Assembly: GCA_040758475.1 (NCBI GenBank)
Contig: JBFLVN010000217.1
Location: 1-6,389 of the forward strand
Source of the DNA: JBFLVN01 sp040758475
GTDB taxonomy: Bacteria > JAGRBM01
Direction of reading: 5' to 3'
DNA: 6,389 nt
The position numbers were made by a program, and so were the translations under genes. Each line of letters begins with the position of its first letter. Position 1 is the stretch's first letter. Positions 5,958 through 6,389 of the stretch are shown here, piece after piece. The notes under the pieces were generated by a model, which saw only the letters and a program-made list of their open reading frames with translations, made no database searches and was not told where the DNA came from.

Positions 5958-6304
5958 GTTTCGTTCTTCTCCACCCTTCCGATCGCTTCCGAAAGGCGCG
6001 CGGCCTTTGCTTCGTCGGCCGTGAGCTGCGCTTCCTCTGTCCAGACGCCCAGGACCTGCGCGCGGTGCTCCAGCGTATCGGCGGGCCAGAGAAGGAAATA
6101 GGCCTCGGGAAATTCGGCGAAGACGCGCTCGGCCGGTTCGAGGGGCGGGGACTCGGGGATCGAAAGGTCGTTCCCGATCCGGTTCCAGGCGAGAAAGAGG
6201 AGAAAAAGAAGGAAGACGCTGAGCGGCGCCAAGAGCCACCAAACCCGTTTTCCGATCCGCCGCCAGAGGGGCGGCCGCTCGCCCACGTGGAGGGAGAAGG
6301 CCAT
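5921..6304 (-). CDS. Small single-pass membrane protein of unknown function, 127 aa
   Basis: Not recognised. From the ATG at 6304 it has a basic N-terminus (R10, R15, R16, K19, R20), one clear membrane helix (about 21-40, VWWLLAPLSVFLLFLLFLAW), and a hydrophilic, acidic C-terminal part of about 85 residues with several Pro and Trp. This suggests an N-in, C-out anchored protein. Codon use is GC-rich at third positions like its neighbours, which supports a real gene. An ATG at 6349 would add 15 residues and could use the GGAGGGGG of the right-hand REP-like copy as a ribosome site 11 nt away. I preferred 6304 because the stretch between the two starts is AT-rich and looks non-coding, but 6304 has no obvious Shine-Dalgarno. 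The last eight or so residues (through LPR) are encoded by the left REP-like element, so the original C-terminus may be lost. It converges with the transporter and overlaps it by 4 bp. Confidence 0.6.
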   Translation of the reverse strand: MAFSLHVGERPPLWRRIGKRVWWLLAPLSVFLLFLLFLAWNRIGNDLSIPESPPLEPAERVFAEFPEAYFLLWPADTLEHRAQVLGVWTEEAQLTADEAKAARLSEAIGRVEKNETVPPPGSAHLPR

Positions 6305-6356
6305 GGAGAAAAGATAGCATACCTTATCCCCCCGGCCTTTGCGCCACATACTGGAG

Positions 6357-6389
6357 CGTACCCCCTCCGAGCTTCGCTCACCTCCCCCG
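6357..6389 (-). repeat. REP-like element, right copy (inverted, cut by window edge)
   Basis: Read on the minus strand, 6389 to 6357 matches 5925-5957 at 30 of 33 positions. Two of the three differences are opposite each other in the small stem (G-C becomes A-T) and the third is in the loop, so pairing is preserved. The palindromic half would lie beyond the window end. It sits directly upstream of the small membrane-protein gene and, with the left copy, brackets it. Confidence 0.72.

Noticed and set aside
4959..6320. 453-codon minus-strand open frame opposite the transporter
   Set aside because: The product is an Arg/Gly/Asp-rich low-complexity chain with no domains, and it runs through both the transporter (antisense) and the small membrane gene in another frame. 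The plus-strand BASS motifs are unambiguous.
6304..6321. TATGCT as a -10 box for the small membrane gene
   Set aside because: No -35 at the right distance, and the implied start would be almost at the ATG. It remains only a guess.
1..6389. Insertion sequence, tRNA, rRNA, CRISPR array
   Set aside because: No transposase-like coding sequence, no cloverleaf or rRNA-like stretch, and no regularly spaced direct repeats were seen on either strand.

Overview
The window is GC-rich bacterial chromosome, with obvious GC preference at third codon positions. It carries five protein-coding genes and no RNA genes, CRISPR array or transposase. A methyl-accepting chemotaxis protein, a long REC-PATAN(DUF4388)-TPR response regulator, a sigma-54-type promoter and GC-rich REP-like palindromes together suggest a deltaproteobacterial-type lineage (Desulfobacterota or Myxococcota) or a similar Gram-negative group. 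This is inferred from gene content; there is no phylogenetic marker in the window.

Layout. From about 59 to 4826 everything is on the minus strand. Reading in the direction of transcription, the first gene is the 679-aa response regulator (4826 to 2787). A 316-bp gap follows (2786 to 2471) that holds a candidate hairpin terminator or enhancer dyad, a weak sigma-70-like promoter, and a very good match to a sigma-54 -24/-12 promoter. Next come a secreted histidine-phosphatase-superfamily protein (2470 to 1829) and, 12 bp later, the chemotaxis receptor (1816 to 59). These last two look like one operon driven from the gap. Divergent from the response regulator, across a 138-bp gap, a BASS-family sodium-coupled transporter runs on the plus strand (4965 to 5924, TTG start). 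It converges with a small, unrecognised single-pass membrane protein on the minus strand (about 6304 to 5921).

The right-hand end has the most unusual structure. The two convergent genes overlap by 4 bp (CTAG) at the centre of a perfect 22-bp palindrome, so one palindrome supplies the same last three residues (Leu-Pro-Arg) and a TAG stop to both proteins. The palindrome begins a REP-like element. A second copy, inverted, lies at the right edge of the window just upstream of the small gene. The two copies differ at three of 33 positions; two of these are opposite each other in a short stem and preserve pairing, and the third is in the loop.

Working together: the response regulator (phosphoacceptor D52), the phosphatase and the receptor plausibly belong to signalling, chemotaxis or motility, but no cheA, cheW, cheR or flagellar gene is in view, so a dedicated pathway cannot be claimed. 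The transporter and the small membrane protein appear unrelated to that set.
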